Origin: Lentinula raphanica | Lineage: Eukaryota > Basidiomycota > Agaricomycetes > Agaricales > Omphalotaceae | DNA: 64,000 nucleotides | Assembly (NCBI GenBank): GCA_027919835.1 | Contig: JANVFP010000002.1 | Location: 1,860,001 to 1,924,000, forward strand | Direction of reading: 5' to 3' | Shown here: piece after piece, positions 23,138 through 33,426 of the stretch | Layout of the letters: each line of letters starts with the position of its first letter | Numbering within the stretch: position 1 is the first letter of the stretch | Translations under genes and position numbers: made by a program | The notes under the pieces: generated by a model | Seen by the model: the letters and a program-made list of their open reading frames with translations, nothing else | What the model was told of the DNA's origin: nothing | The model's database searches: none

Positions 23138-23988
23138 TTCTGACTCCCATCCTTTTTTCTAAAAACATTGTAAGCGTTCAACATCTCTTAATGTTTTGAA
23201 TGCTATACTTCTCACGTTCGCTATGTCTGAGATTTGTATGTGGCTTTTTCTATCCGTTTTTCTGTTTTGCTGTATGATACCCAGACTGGTTTCTACGTTG
23301 TTTGGTCAGCCTGTATCTTGTTGTTCGTCTACACTTTCACTTACTTGCTTTTTCTGAATCGTACAGCCTGTCGAGGTTCATCTTTGCCTTGTTGCTTTAC
23401 TTAGTCAATATTCCTGTCCTTCTACTTCATATATCACCCTTTTCCCTTCTCTTTTTGAAATCTCTGTACGCCGTTCTATCTTTGACACATTCTCCTCTCT
23501 GTCTTCCCTTTCAAACTGCTCTTTGTCGTCTGGTTGGTACCACTTACACGGCGTTTACTTTTCCTACTTCTACATTGTTGTTCTATTACTTTTTATCGCG
23601 TTTCCCATTGCTCCGTGTCTCACCTTTGAGAATCTCCCTTCCGTTTTCCCTTCTATACGTCGTTATGTTGCTCTTCTTTACCTATATTATCTCTTTACCT
23701 GTCTAAGCTGTATACTTTTACCCTTTGACCTCTGCCTTCTTCACCGTTTGCCTTATCCAATTACTCAATTCTCTAGCTTCTCCTTGTCTGTCTGTCTTTC
23801 TCTCCTTTAATTGACTTCTATTGACTGGCGCCACTTATATTGCTTCGAAGTCCTTCCTTCTTTTGAGTTTGTTGACTCTGTTCTTGTCCTTAAGTATATA
23901 ACTATCTACTCTTGTTCGTGCTTTATTTCGTCTCGTATACTTCCTTCTACTCTTGGTTGTCTCGATCGTCTTCGTTGCCTGCCTCAGA
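23138..23988. other. Intergenic region between divergent unknown genes
   Basis: T/C-rich on the plus strand, with no gene supported. It should hold the two divergent promoters. Confidence 0.45.
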
Positions 23989-26900
23989 ATGTCCTCAATT
24001 GACTGTACCGTCCCTTCTCTATCGACTCCGCCTTCTGTTTCTGCTGAACTCACTCCTGTGGCCTCGTCGTTGGTTCCCTATATGTCTTCCCCTTCGGAAG
24101 ATGAGTTAGAGCCTCACCATCCCAGTCCTGGTATGCCTTTACATATGAATATCCGTCTGTCTGATGCCATTTGTTTTTCTTTTATGCTTCAGTATCTTCG
24201 CATCAATCCCATACTCGTTCTAGTCCTGATCCCACTTCAGATTTGGGTGAGACGACTTTGGCTGATACGACTTTGGCTGATACGACTTTGGCTGATACGA
24301 CTTTGGCTGATACGACTTTGGCTGATACGACTTTGGCTGATACGACTTTGGCTGGTATGGCGGTGTCGGCTGATACAACTTCGGCTGATATGACTTCGGC
24401 TGATACGGCGGCATCGTCTGCTACAGCGGCATCGTCTGATACGACTTGTGCTGATACGGCGGCTTCTGCTGATACGGCGGCTTCTGCTGATACAGCGGCT
24501 GCTGGTGATACAGCTTCTGCTGCTGGTGATACGGCTTCGGATTATGCAACTTCGACTTCAACTGTGTCCACTGCCAGTGCCGTGGTTACAACTGATAATG
24601 ACTGTGGCAATATGACTTCTGCTGTAGCCGTTTCAAGTTTGGCTGTGCCCAAACTTCCTTTTTCATTTTCAAACTCCGATACTGTTGATGCTTCAATTGT
24701 TCACTCAGTTGCTTCGGACAGTGTCAACAACTCTGGTGCTTTTCTGCGTCTTCCTCCTCCTTCACCTCCCCGCGTCATCAGCCCTCTTCACGAGCCCCTC
24801 ATTTTCAATTACAATGCGTAAGTTCCTCGATATCTCTATATTTTGTTTATCTTATTCAGATTTGTTGTCGGTCATTGTAGTTCTTCTAACCCGCCGTCAA
24901 GCTTTGGATCTACGTCTACTTCTACGCGTGTTACATGTGGTTCGTTGTCTACATGGCTCTTGCACAATTATCTGTCTGACATTCGACTCAGTACCAGACT
25001 CTGAGAACAACCCTTTTCTTTCGTCTGACGTTGGCCAACAACCTTTCATCTTGAAATACCATAGAGAACCTGAATTGGAGGCTTTGTTGGCCTCTTCCGC
25101 CAGTGTATCAGGTCATCTATCCCCAAGTGTTTCTTCGTCAGACAAACGAAAGTTGTACGTTCATTTCCCATTTCCCTTTCTGCTTTATTTATGCTCCTCA
25201 TCTTTAGTTCAGTCATGGACATTACGGATGCATCTCTTCCATCCTCTAAACGACTTCGGACTGAACACGCTTCATCTGTTCACTCTTTCAATCTTCCATC
25301 GACCCCGCCGGTGGTCGTTGTCAATGGAATACGCTTTCTTCCTGAGACACATGCCTCTTCTCCAATTCCGTCGTGTACTGCTCCTTCACAACCTGACGAA
25401 GATGAATATGCACATCTTGATATCGACCTCCCTACCAACCTTGATGAGGTTCCTGGATTGGGTTTGCCCGCATCGGCCCATTTGATGTCTTCATCCATCC
25501 CTCCATTTCTTTCTTCCTGTGGATCGACTCCTCGTACTAGTAATCCTAGTTCGCCTACTACTCCTCGTGGTACGCCTACTACTCCTCGTGGTACGCCTAC
25601 TACTCCTCGTGGTACGCCTGCTACTCCTCGTGGTACGCCTGCTACTCCTCGTGGTACGCCTACTACTCCTCGTGGTACGCCTGCTGTTCCTCGCAGTACG
25701 CCTACTACTCCTCGCAGTATGCCTGCTGTTCCTTGCAGTACCCCTACCACTCCTCGAGTCAGCCATCCTACTTCGCGATCTTCTTCTGCTGCTTCAAAAT
25801 ACCGTGCATCTGTCATAGACGCTGCGTTGAAGTCCCATTATAACACTCCTTCGCCCACTCCTCTTGCGTCTCCTTTGCATGTGTCTTCCTCCTCATCTTC
25901 CACTCATTCTTCAGTCAAAAACCAGCGCACTCCAGGTTCAGCTCTTCGTCTCTCCCTCATCAACGATGCTTTACAGGATCCTGGTCCTCATACCCCTGGT
26001 CATGCTGTTGATACCTTTCCGGGTTCGGCTTTGGATACCGGAAGCAACAGTTCTCAAGATGCCAATCCTTTGTTCAATGATCGCGGCTTGGGTTCTGATG
26101 GAGTGTTACAGCTGCATCTGATTGAATCCCCTCTTCGTGATACTTACGCTGGTGTGATCAATCTACGGTATTTCACTTCATTCTCGTTCATTTGTGTCTT
26201 ATTCTAATTGCTGTTCTCAGTGTTCCTACTCTGAGAACTATTGCCGTTGATTCAGTTCCTTGTGAAGATCAGGATTATTTGTCGATATCCAGCACCCTTG
26301 CTTCCTTGCAACTGCATGAACGTCGGTATGTATATCCTCATCATAACGATATATCTGCATCCTACTTATACTGCTTGTCTAGTGCTTTGATGGCTGTCGC
26401 TACTTTTGAGCGTTCTGGTGGTTGGTTCAACCCCGCACGAGCCGATCCTTCTTATATCAGAACGGTCTCTAATGGAAAAGGAAATATGTCGATGTTTCCT
26501 ATCTTGAAACACCATGTTCCGGCAATGTGTTTGTCTGTTGGGATTGTTGAGCAATGTTCTATTGTTCAACCAGCCACCATCAACCTCAACAATGGTAATG
26601 TGCGGACTACTCGCGATGTTCTTGTCAAAGGTTTCTCTCAGGATGAACAACGGAAACTTGCTTTTCTTGCTGATGTGTTCCATCTCGACTCTGCTGCTAT
26701 ACCTGCCTCTGCAGGTGTCATGGTATATAGTTCCATTCAGCGTTTCGAGAATGAACCCATTGATTTCAAACCTCGTGCGTAACATATGTGCTCTAATTGC
26801 TTTTGCTCTAATCCTCCTTATTTTAGTTATGCGTCGCACTCGTCCACCTAGATATACATCTGGTGATCCGCGATTGAAACTCTATCCTCAAATCCGTGTA

Positions 26901-27388
26901 CCTGTTCCGTTCAGTTCTCAGAGTAAGCTACACTTCTATTCTGGAATGTGCCCTTGCTCATTTATGCATGTATGTCAGTTCCTATATATGATGGGCGTCG
27001 TTCTTCCGATACTGCATTCGAGTGCGAGGAGAACCAGCTCCATGAAATATCTTTGAATAGTTATCCATTATATCAGAATGGGAATACTGATTTGCCTCCT
27101 GGTTCGCTTGTCACCGTAGGTTATTCTGTCCATACATACCCACCAAAATCTGGCGAGGGTCCTGTTTGTTTATCATTCGATCTTGCTTTTCTTGTATTGA
27201 TGGCTTTGCCTCCTAACCTTCCTTCACACTTTTATGTCAGTTTGCCTTCTTTAGATTCGCCTTCTCTTACTTCTACTCCTTCTCGCCATGTCAATCATGC
27301 CTCCTCTTCTCGAGTTCCAGCTGTTACTCGTCATTATTTAGATTTGACCACATTGTCTACCGGTGATATGCCTACTACACCTAAGTAG
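23989..27388 (+). CDS. Uncharacterised protein, 998 aa, with in-frame minisatellites
   Basis: Model: exons 23989-24130, 24193-24817, 24881-24927, 24992-25154, 25208-26167, 26221-26774, 26827-26922 and 26979-27388, 998 aa, exactly in frame. The N-terminal half is low complexity: a 5-residue repeat T-T-L-A-D (24252-24356) grading into A/S/D-T repeats, then a T-T-P-R-G-T-P array (25554-25757). The C-terminal third is globular (YVYPHHNDISASYLYCLSSA, FSQDEQRKLAFLADVFHLD, PPGSLVTVGYSVHTYPPK) and does not match a family I know. Disordered N terminus plus folded C terminus could suggest a scaffold or DNA-associated protein, which is only a guess. Confidence 0.7.
24252..24356. repeat. 15-bp in-frame tandem repeat, 7 copies
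   Basis: Unit ACGACTTTGGCTGAT, nearly perfect, encoding T-T-L-A-D on the plus strand. Confidence 0.95.
25554..25757. repeat. 21-bp in-frame tandem repeat, about 10 copies
   Basis: Unit made of CCTACTACTCCTCGTGGTAC plus one G, encoding P-T-T-P-R-G-T. The first seven copies are regular and the later ones diverged. Confidence 0.9.
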
Positions 27389-27544
27389 ATAATAATTGTT
27401 ACTTTGCCACATCATTCGTCGTACTTTGAAAATTGTGTTAGTTCATATCTCTTGTTGTCGTGATTCAAAACTCTTCTTGGTGTTGCCCCCTTGTTATCGT
27501 ATTTCCGAACCTCTTCTTGTTGGTCCATCGCTGTCTGTCATTGT

Positions 27545-27611
27545 TCAATAATAGTCAATGTGCAATAATAGTCAACGTGCAATAACAGTCAACGTGCAAT
27601 AAAAGTTAATG
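27545..27611. repeat. 17-bp tandem repeat between convergent genes
   Basis: Four copies of a unit close to TGCAATAATAGTCAACG, in the 228-bp gap between two convergent genes. Confidence 0.8.
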
Positions 27612-27615
27612 TTTA

Positions 27616-29323
27616 TTAGTTCTCTACAAAAATAGCCATTTGTAATCGTGCTTTTTCAAGATGACGTGCCCTTGCGTCGATCTTCAACTTCTCTTCGTAA
27701 CTGACTTGACCCATTCGTATATGAATACGAATTCCTATTTTCCCTTCCTTTGCCTGGTATGCTGCAACGAAGTTCTGTTTGATATGCATGTCAGTTTTGT
27801 TGAGGATCAGTATATCTTCACTTACAACATCGATCACTGCTATTGTTGCTATGTCGACAAGAAATTCATAAATGACGCGCACTTTGTTTATGCTCAGTCT
27901 TCGTTGGAGGTGTTGTTCTATTGTTTTCGTTATCACCTTCCTTGTTAACGCAAGCCCGACTTGCTGTGCCTTTGATCTTGGTTGTCGAGTCGTCAGTTTG
28001 TGAATGATGTCGTCTATTTCTCTTGCATTCCTGTGTTTGTTTTCCTGTTCAATGGTTATATCAGGTAAACATGATTATGACACACATGTTTTGCAAGTTT
28101 CCGCCAATGTATTCCCGTATCAACTCTACTTCAATTCCCGCAAGCACAAACTGCTTGTTCTCTTCATTGGCGACCCCCTCTTCTTCCCCCACGAATAGTC
28201 GTTCATATTCCAAGAAAATCTGTCGTCCAGCATACACTGTATCCCACCCGATGCGTTTGCTATTGTCGTCCGATACTTCACCGCACCCAAAGTACTCGAT
28301 TGGGTGTATCCATGTACTCTTGTCTCCTATCCAACGTGGTACTGCACATCCCAATTCACCTTCTATTCCATATTTGAGAGGAACCTGTGTATTAACGGTA
28401 AATCCACGATGACGATACTTCTTTATCGCTTGGTCATATTTGTTGAGTAGGCGTCCCCGTGCATTTACCAGTACGGTAGCGGTTTTCGTGAACGTCGTAT
28501 ACGGGAATAGGCTGTATGCTGCCTTGTGTGTGATGAAGTTCATAACACATGCTGAATATTGGTACGCTCGTCATGTTATTCCGTCATGATTGGATTTAAT
28601 ATATGAACGCACTGGAATGGAATCCAAGAACAATGGCCTCCGGTATGATTCTCGTAGCAACTAACTGTATCCGTGCTCTATCCTTGTTTTCGAAATTCCA
28701 TACTTCACAAATATTCGGCGACTGGTATCGTGCAGCTCCTCGGATATCATCACCTTCGTTTCCATCGACGTTCAATCTACTTCCTCCTTCGCGGCTCTGT
28801 ATAACACGTCTGTAGTCGTCTTGGAAAATGGTTCGTTGTTTCTTCGCCGGTATATACTGATATCCAATCGTTTCGTACCATTGTCCTATGTCCAGACAGT
28901 TCTTCAGCATGCTGTAAGTGTCCATGTCGCTGTCTTTGTATACTGTTCTTGTGAAAAATTGCAGTGCCACTGAACCAGATATTATCGTTCCTGTTTTAGC
29001 CTATAATTTCTCTCAATAATAGGTTCTCCTGTTTGTATTCGCGCAACTTACTTGTATACTTTGGAACTTTCCTATTTCCTCTTTTGTCTTGAAAAACCGC
29101 AGTAATACATGTTCAATTTTCATCGCCGCTTTCCTAAATATCATCACAGCGTAGTAACCAGTCCTCCCCGTTAGTGATAGCGAGTCCAGATCGTTGTGTC
29201 CAAGATATCGTAGGATCGCGTCAACTATCCCAATCTCACTGTCATATCTGTTAGTTTATATCAGGTCCTGTTGTTTTTAGATACTTACAGTATGTATTGC
29301 AGTTGTTTTTCTTTTTCATTCAT
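27616..29323 (-). CDS. Uncharacterised protein with nucleotidyltransferase-like signature, 499 aa
   Basis: Model (minus strand): exons 29289-29323, 29052-29247, 28613-29000, 28086-28551 and 27616-28030, introns of 41-61 nt, 499 aa, exactly in frame. After an F-box-like helical start (VDAILRYLGHNDLDSLSLTG), exon 3 contains IISGSVALQFFTRTVYKDSD followed by MDTY: Gly86-Ser87 then Asp102-x-Asp104, the spacing of the G-S...D-x-D core of the nucleotidyltransferase fold. Later blocks are ARIQLVATRIIPEAIVLGFH, MNFITHKAAYSLFP and KYRHRGFTVNT. I recall similar mushroom proteins without known function. Catalytic activity is not established; a third acidic residue of the fold was not placed with confidence. 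Confidence 0.65.
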
Positions 29324-29598
29324 GTTCTGTAATGATCGTTGATAGTATTGTCCCTCAGCCTTCCTCTCATTCCTTCATGTACCAAAACTGTTACACTGTG
29401 TTGCACTTCTCATACGTGTTACCTGTCAATGTCCGCGTTGTGAATCTCTTCTCACTGTCATCCTCAGTTGTAGTTACATTACTCTAATCCCGTTGGCCAC
29501 TGCTCGAATTTTTCTTGTCTGCCTCCGTTATGGTTCCTTTACTCTAACGCCGTTGCCACTGTCATTCTTTCTGTTCATTCGTTGCTATCTGTTTGATT
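29324..29598. promoter_or_regulatory. Shared divergent promoter region
   Basis: The 275-bp gap between the ATG of the minus-strand 499-aa gene and the plus-strand ATG at 29599 must hold both promoters. A repeated phrase (CTCTAA(C/T)(C/G)CCGTTG...CACTG) occurs near 29482 and 29542. Confidence 0.4.
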
Positions 29599-30175
29599 AT
29601 GCAACTCAGTGACTTTTACAGATCGGCCTTTCAATCTGGAGTCCCATAAAAGCGTCGTTCCAAAAATGCTCGCCTTTCATTACTGTCCTTTCCTACTCTG
29701 TCATGATATCTTTACAGCAATTGGAATATCTGCGCACTGCGCCTCGTCCTCTCGACAGTGTATGTTATTTTGCCCTCTTGTGTGCTGGTTCTCAAAAAGT
29801 CTGTTTTTAGGATACTCTGAAAACGTTTACAATCCTTTATATCCATCCGGATTATCCTTTTCCTCTTGTACAACCTATTCAGGTTCCTCTGCTTCCAAGT
29901 ATCGTTGGACCTAGCTTTGCACTCGGTCTTCAGACCATTCTGAAGGGCTCTCCATATCTCCCCAGTAATGCTGAGGTTTCTTTGGGTGCCTTTCTCTGTG
30001 TTGACAACGCCGTGGCCTTTACGGAATACATGTCTGTTACCCTGTGCAATGGGCCTCCTTTCTTCAAAGGACCATTGTGCAATAGCATGAATTCCTGCAC
30101 GCGTTCCAACAACACCATCTATCATCTCGGTCATTGTGAGGGATACATGTTACATGATGGATGATGTTTGGATAC

Positions 30176-33036
30176 CACGGCACTCACCTTCGATATCAAA
30201 GGGTTCTTTGATTTTGTTAACCACGATAGACTCCTAGCAGAACTGCGGAGGAAGAAGATACCCCTCCCAATGGTAAGGTTTGTTAAATCCTTCTTAGAGG
30301 ACAGGAAGGCCGCAGTATGCGTGGATGGTATAGTATCTGACCTCAAGGATGTCCAGAATGGGACACCCCAAGGGTCACCCCTCTCACCTATCCTTTCAGC
30401 ATTCTATGCAGCGGAACTTCTAGAGAAACTCCGATACGAAACAACGGGCCTACACCTCAATGAAGATGTCAACGACACAGAGACAGACGCGACGCCTCCG
30501 AACCTCCTCATGTACGTGGATGACGGAAAGGTGTACGTATCGTCGGTCTCCCTGGAGACAAACACAAAGATAATCAAGAAGGTCTGGGAAGACATAATAG
30601 CTCCGTGGGCATACCAGGTAGGCTTCGAATATGACTACGAGAAGCGTGAACTGGCACATTACACTAGGAGGAAAACCGACAACGGCATCGCACCGGAGAT
30701 CACATTCCAGGACAGGGACGGCGAAACGAGAGTGGTGAAACCCCAGTCCATCGTGAAGTGGCTTGGAGTGTACTTTGACCGCAAACTATTATTCAACCAT
30801 CATGTCAAGACCCTGGCTGGAAACGCAGGTCGAGCCCTCGGGTATCTCACCATGCTCGCGAACACAGTGAAGGGTCTCGCTCAGCAGAACATGCGGACAA
30901 TGTATAAGAGCTGCGTGGTGTCCGTGATGACATACGCAAGCCCAGTATGGTGGACAGGGAAAAAAATTCACGAGAAGTTTTTAGAGAAAGTACAGAATCA
31001 GGGTTTACGGCTGATTTGCGCAGTTTTCAGAACTACCCCCATAGCAGCGATGGAACTCGAGGCCTCAATCCCACCCATCAGACTCGAACTGGACAGGTTG
31101 AACCGAGCATGTGCGTTACGCTTCAACAAACTTAGCACCAACAACCCGGTGATCCAGAGACTCGACGATGCGTGGAGAGCTGATAACCCCCCGAACAACC
31201 CTCCACCAATTCAGTACAGATACGGCAACAAAAGCGGGAAAGACCAACGACGGTCGACCCAGCTTCAAGACATTGCCAGACACACAGACCCGGATGATGA
31301 ACGAATCCTACCTTTTCTAACACCACCATGGAGGGAGACACGGAAGAACTTCGAAGGACGACTGGTGTTTGTTTCGCCCCCACCGAAGGACAAATCAAAG
31401 GACAAGAAGGAGAGAATGGCAAAACTAGTAACCGAACATAACCAAAAGCTGAGTGCTCTTGAATCCTCACGCAAGAATCTGATAGTGTACACTGATGGAT
31501 CACTTAAGCCTATGCACAGAGTCAGAAGGGCTGGAGCGGGCCTAGTCGCATACCACGCAGGAAAGGAAGCATATAGCAGAAGCATTGGACTCGGCATATA
31601 TGCCGAAGCATACGACGGTGAAGTGGTAGCACTAAGCTTCGCAGCAGGACTCGCAACAGCGTACACGGAAGGAAACCCAGAAGTCAAACACTGGCAATTC
31701 TTCACGGACAGTGCGTCGGCAGGCGAGGCGATATTTGACGTAGCGCCCAAACCAGGACAGGCCTACTGCTCAAACTTCCATAAGAAGGTAAAAGAATTTT
31801 TAGCTGACCCATCCCATACAGTCGAGATAGCTTGGACACCAAGCCATACAGGAATCAAAGGTAACGAGAAAGCGGACCAGCTAGCCAAGAAAGGAGCAGA
31901 GCGAGCAAATGAAACGATTTGGAAGCGTTCAAGGTCGAATGCACTACGGATGAACAAGACAAAGACAGAGATAGCATGGAAAAAGGAATGGGATAAACGG
32001 TCAGTGAATGGCAGATTCGCAATAGCTAACAGGTTTCCCCCATCCCTGAAGCCCACCGAGCGCTTCAAATCACTCCGTCGAGAACTCTTCGGAAGAGTGA
32101 CACAGTGCAGAACAGGGCACGCGTTTACAGGCGAGTACTATTCCAAGTTTGTACCTAATGAGAACATTGACTGCCCATGCGGAGAACCATTGCAGACAAG
32201 GGAGCACATCTTGAGGGAGTGCCCCCGGTACGAAGACTTTAGATACCTACTACAAAAGGTATCACAGGACATCTGCCTCGCGGACATTCTAGGGACCAAG
32301 GAGGGAGTGGAAGCCCTCAGTGAGTTCCTGGAGATGTCTGGGGCTTTCACCAAAACTGGGCAACACCGCAAGCAACCGGAGCCTCCAGAGTATCGACCGA
32401 GGGGGATCAACGACGAAATAAACGACTGGCTAAACGAAGATAACGCGACCCACGACAACACAGAAGCCGACTGGAGAGACGAAGTAGTCGACGAAGACAA
32501 CGAAGACAACGAAGATGATGGAGACGACGGAGACGAACTCCGAAACCGAAATCAGTAACCACCGACAACAACACGTACCACACACAGCAGAATACAAACC
32601 AGTAGAAAGCCTCCACACGAACTCCCGGGCGTTGGTGCGCTGAGCTCACAACTCAGTTGCGTGGGATTTGGTGAACTCAGTGAGGAGGAACACTGGGGAC
32701 ACCGCCCAAGTTCAGCAAGAGCCAAGAGGCCACGGAGCGGTTACGCCCGCAATGGGAACTTGGTTTTGCCCTGACGCCTACCCTCATACACAGGGGACGG
32801 AGTGTGAAGGTAAAGTAGCGATCTTCCTTTCTTTTCACAAGGCCATAAAGCCGAGTACTGCCCAGACATACGAACCATAAAACACACATATCCAATTTCA
32901 CCCAAAGCTATACCGTACATACAGACATAAAGTAGAATACCAGACAGCACAGGATGGAGTAGTAGATGCTCCCCGCGCCTTAGTACTTAGCCTTACTTAC
33001 TAGCGGTTATCATAAGAATACAAAAAAAAAAAAAAA
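30176..33036 (+). mobile_element. 5'-truncated LINE (non-LTR retrotransposon)
   Basis: Flanked by a perfect 13-bp duplication GATGTTTGGATAC (30163-30175, 33037-33049) and ending in a 15-A tail just before the right copy. The intact 3' LTR at 47302 shows the unoccupied site. It starts at RT motif A, so ORF1, the endonuclease and the RT fingers are missing, as expected from incomplete reverse transcription. Confidence 0.95.
30177..32558 (+). CDS. LINE reverse transcriptase-RNase H, N-terminally truncated
   Basis: About 790 residues are readable. RT: motif A LTFDIKGFFDFVNHDRL, motif B NGTPQGSPLSPILSAFYAAE and the catalytic LLMYVDDGKVYVS. RNase H: VYTDGSLK, a conserved Glu in EAYDGEVVAL, FFTDSASA and the PSHTGIKGNEKADQLAKKG end block. 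Next is a C-x-C...H...C finger (CPCGEPLQTREHILRECPRY), then an acidic D/E-rich tail. An RNase H domain downstream of RT is typical of fungal Tad/I-type LINEs, the probable clade. The piece lacks its own start and endonuclease, so it is dead as an element although the frame is uninterrupted. Confidence 0.9.
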   Translation, partial: TALTFDIKGFFDFVNHDRLLAELRRKKIPLPMVRFVKSFLEDRKAAVCVDGIVSDLKDVQNGTPQGSPLSPILSAFYAAELLEKLRYETTGLHLNEDVNDTETDATPPNLLMYVDDGKVYVSSVSLETNTKIIKKVWEDIIAPWAYQVGFEYDYEKRELAHYTRRKTDNGIAPEITFQDRDGETRVVKPQSIVKWLGVYFDRKLLFNHHVKTLAGNAGRALGYLTMLANTVKGLAQQNMRTMYKSCVVSVMTYASPVWWTGKKIHEKFLEKVQNQGLRLICAVFRTTPIAAMELEASIPPIRLELDRLNRACALRFNKLSTNNPVIQRLDDAWRADNPPNNPPPIQYRYGNKSGKDQRRSTQLQDIARHTDPDDERILPFLTPPWRETRKNFEGRLVFVSPPPKDKSKDKKERMAKLVTEHNQKLSALESSRKNLIVYTDGSLKPMHRVRRAGAGLVAYHAGKEAYSRSIGLGIYAEAYDGEVVALSFAAGLATAYTEGNPEVKHWQFFTDSASAGEAIFDVAPKPGQAYCSNFHKKVKEFLADPSHTVEIAWTPSHTGIKGNEKADQLAKKGAERANETIWKRSRSNALRMNKTKTEIAWKKEWDKRSVNGRFAIANRFPPSLKPTERFKSLRRELFGRVTQCRTGHAFTGEYYSKFVPNENIDCPCGEPLQTREHILRECPRYEDFRYLLQKVSQDICLADILGTKEGVEALSEFLEMSGAFTKTGQHRKQPEPPEYRPRGINDEINDWLNEDNATHDNTEADWRDEVVDEDNEDNEDDGDDGDELRNRNQ

Positions 33037-33426
33037 GATGTTTGGATACAGAATACATGCTTAAGTAATGAGAGTTCGTGTGTAGCTGTCACAGTGTCAC
33101 TAGTTCTTGGATTAGATAAGACGATTATTGCTTTTACTGTTACTACATGGTGTGAACCTTTTCATCTGCCTCGGGTCCCTCTGCGACGTTCTCCTTGGCA
33201 GGGCATCCATATACTGCTCCCCTAAGGAGGGTGACACCTTCTCTGAGCTAGAGTTACAGGCTCCCATTCGTTGGGTAACGCGACCCTTGGTCTAGGGACA
33301 CAAGACTAACTCTCGCGCTCGTATTCGTACTCGCGCTCACTTCCATCCCATCGGCCTCGACCTCGCTTCGACCACCCGTCTACCAGCAACGGTACTCGGA
33401 GTTCTCTTTTACACCAACGCTTCACA

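Larger units (their letters stand above)
30135..33426 (+). repeat. 5' LTR, interrupted by LINE insertion
   Basis: LTR sequence occupies 30135-30175 and 33050-33426; the middle is the LINE plus one copy of its target duplication. It matches 47302-47719 almost base for base. Confidence 0.9.

Noticed and set aside
28543..28612. AT-AC (U12-type) intron or small insertion in the 499-aa gene
   Set aside because: A normal GT..AG intron at 28552-28612 with donor GTGCGT keeps the frame.
14731..29323. KDZ transposase associated with the TET-like gene
   Set aside because: No KDZ-type transposase motifs were seen on either strand in this interval.
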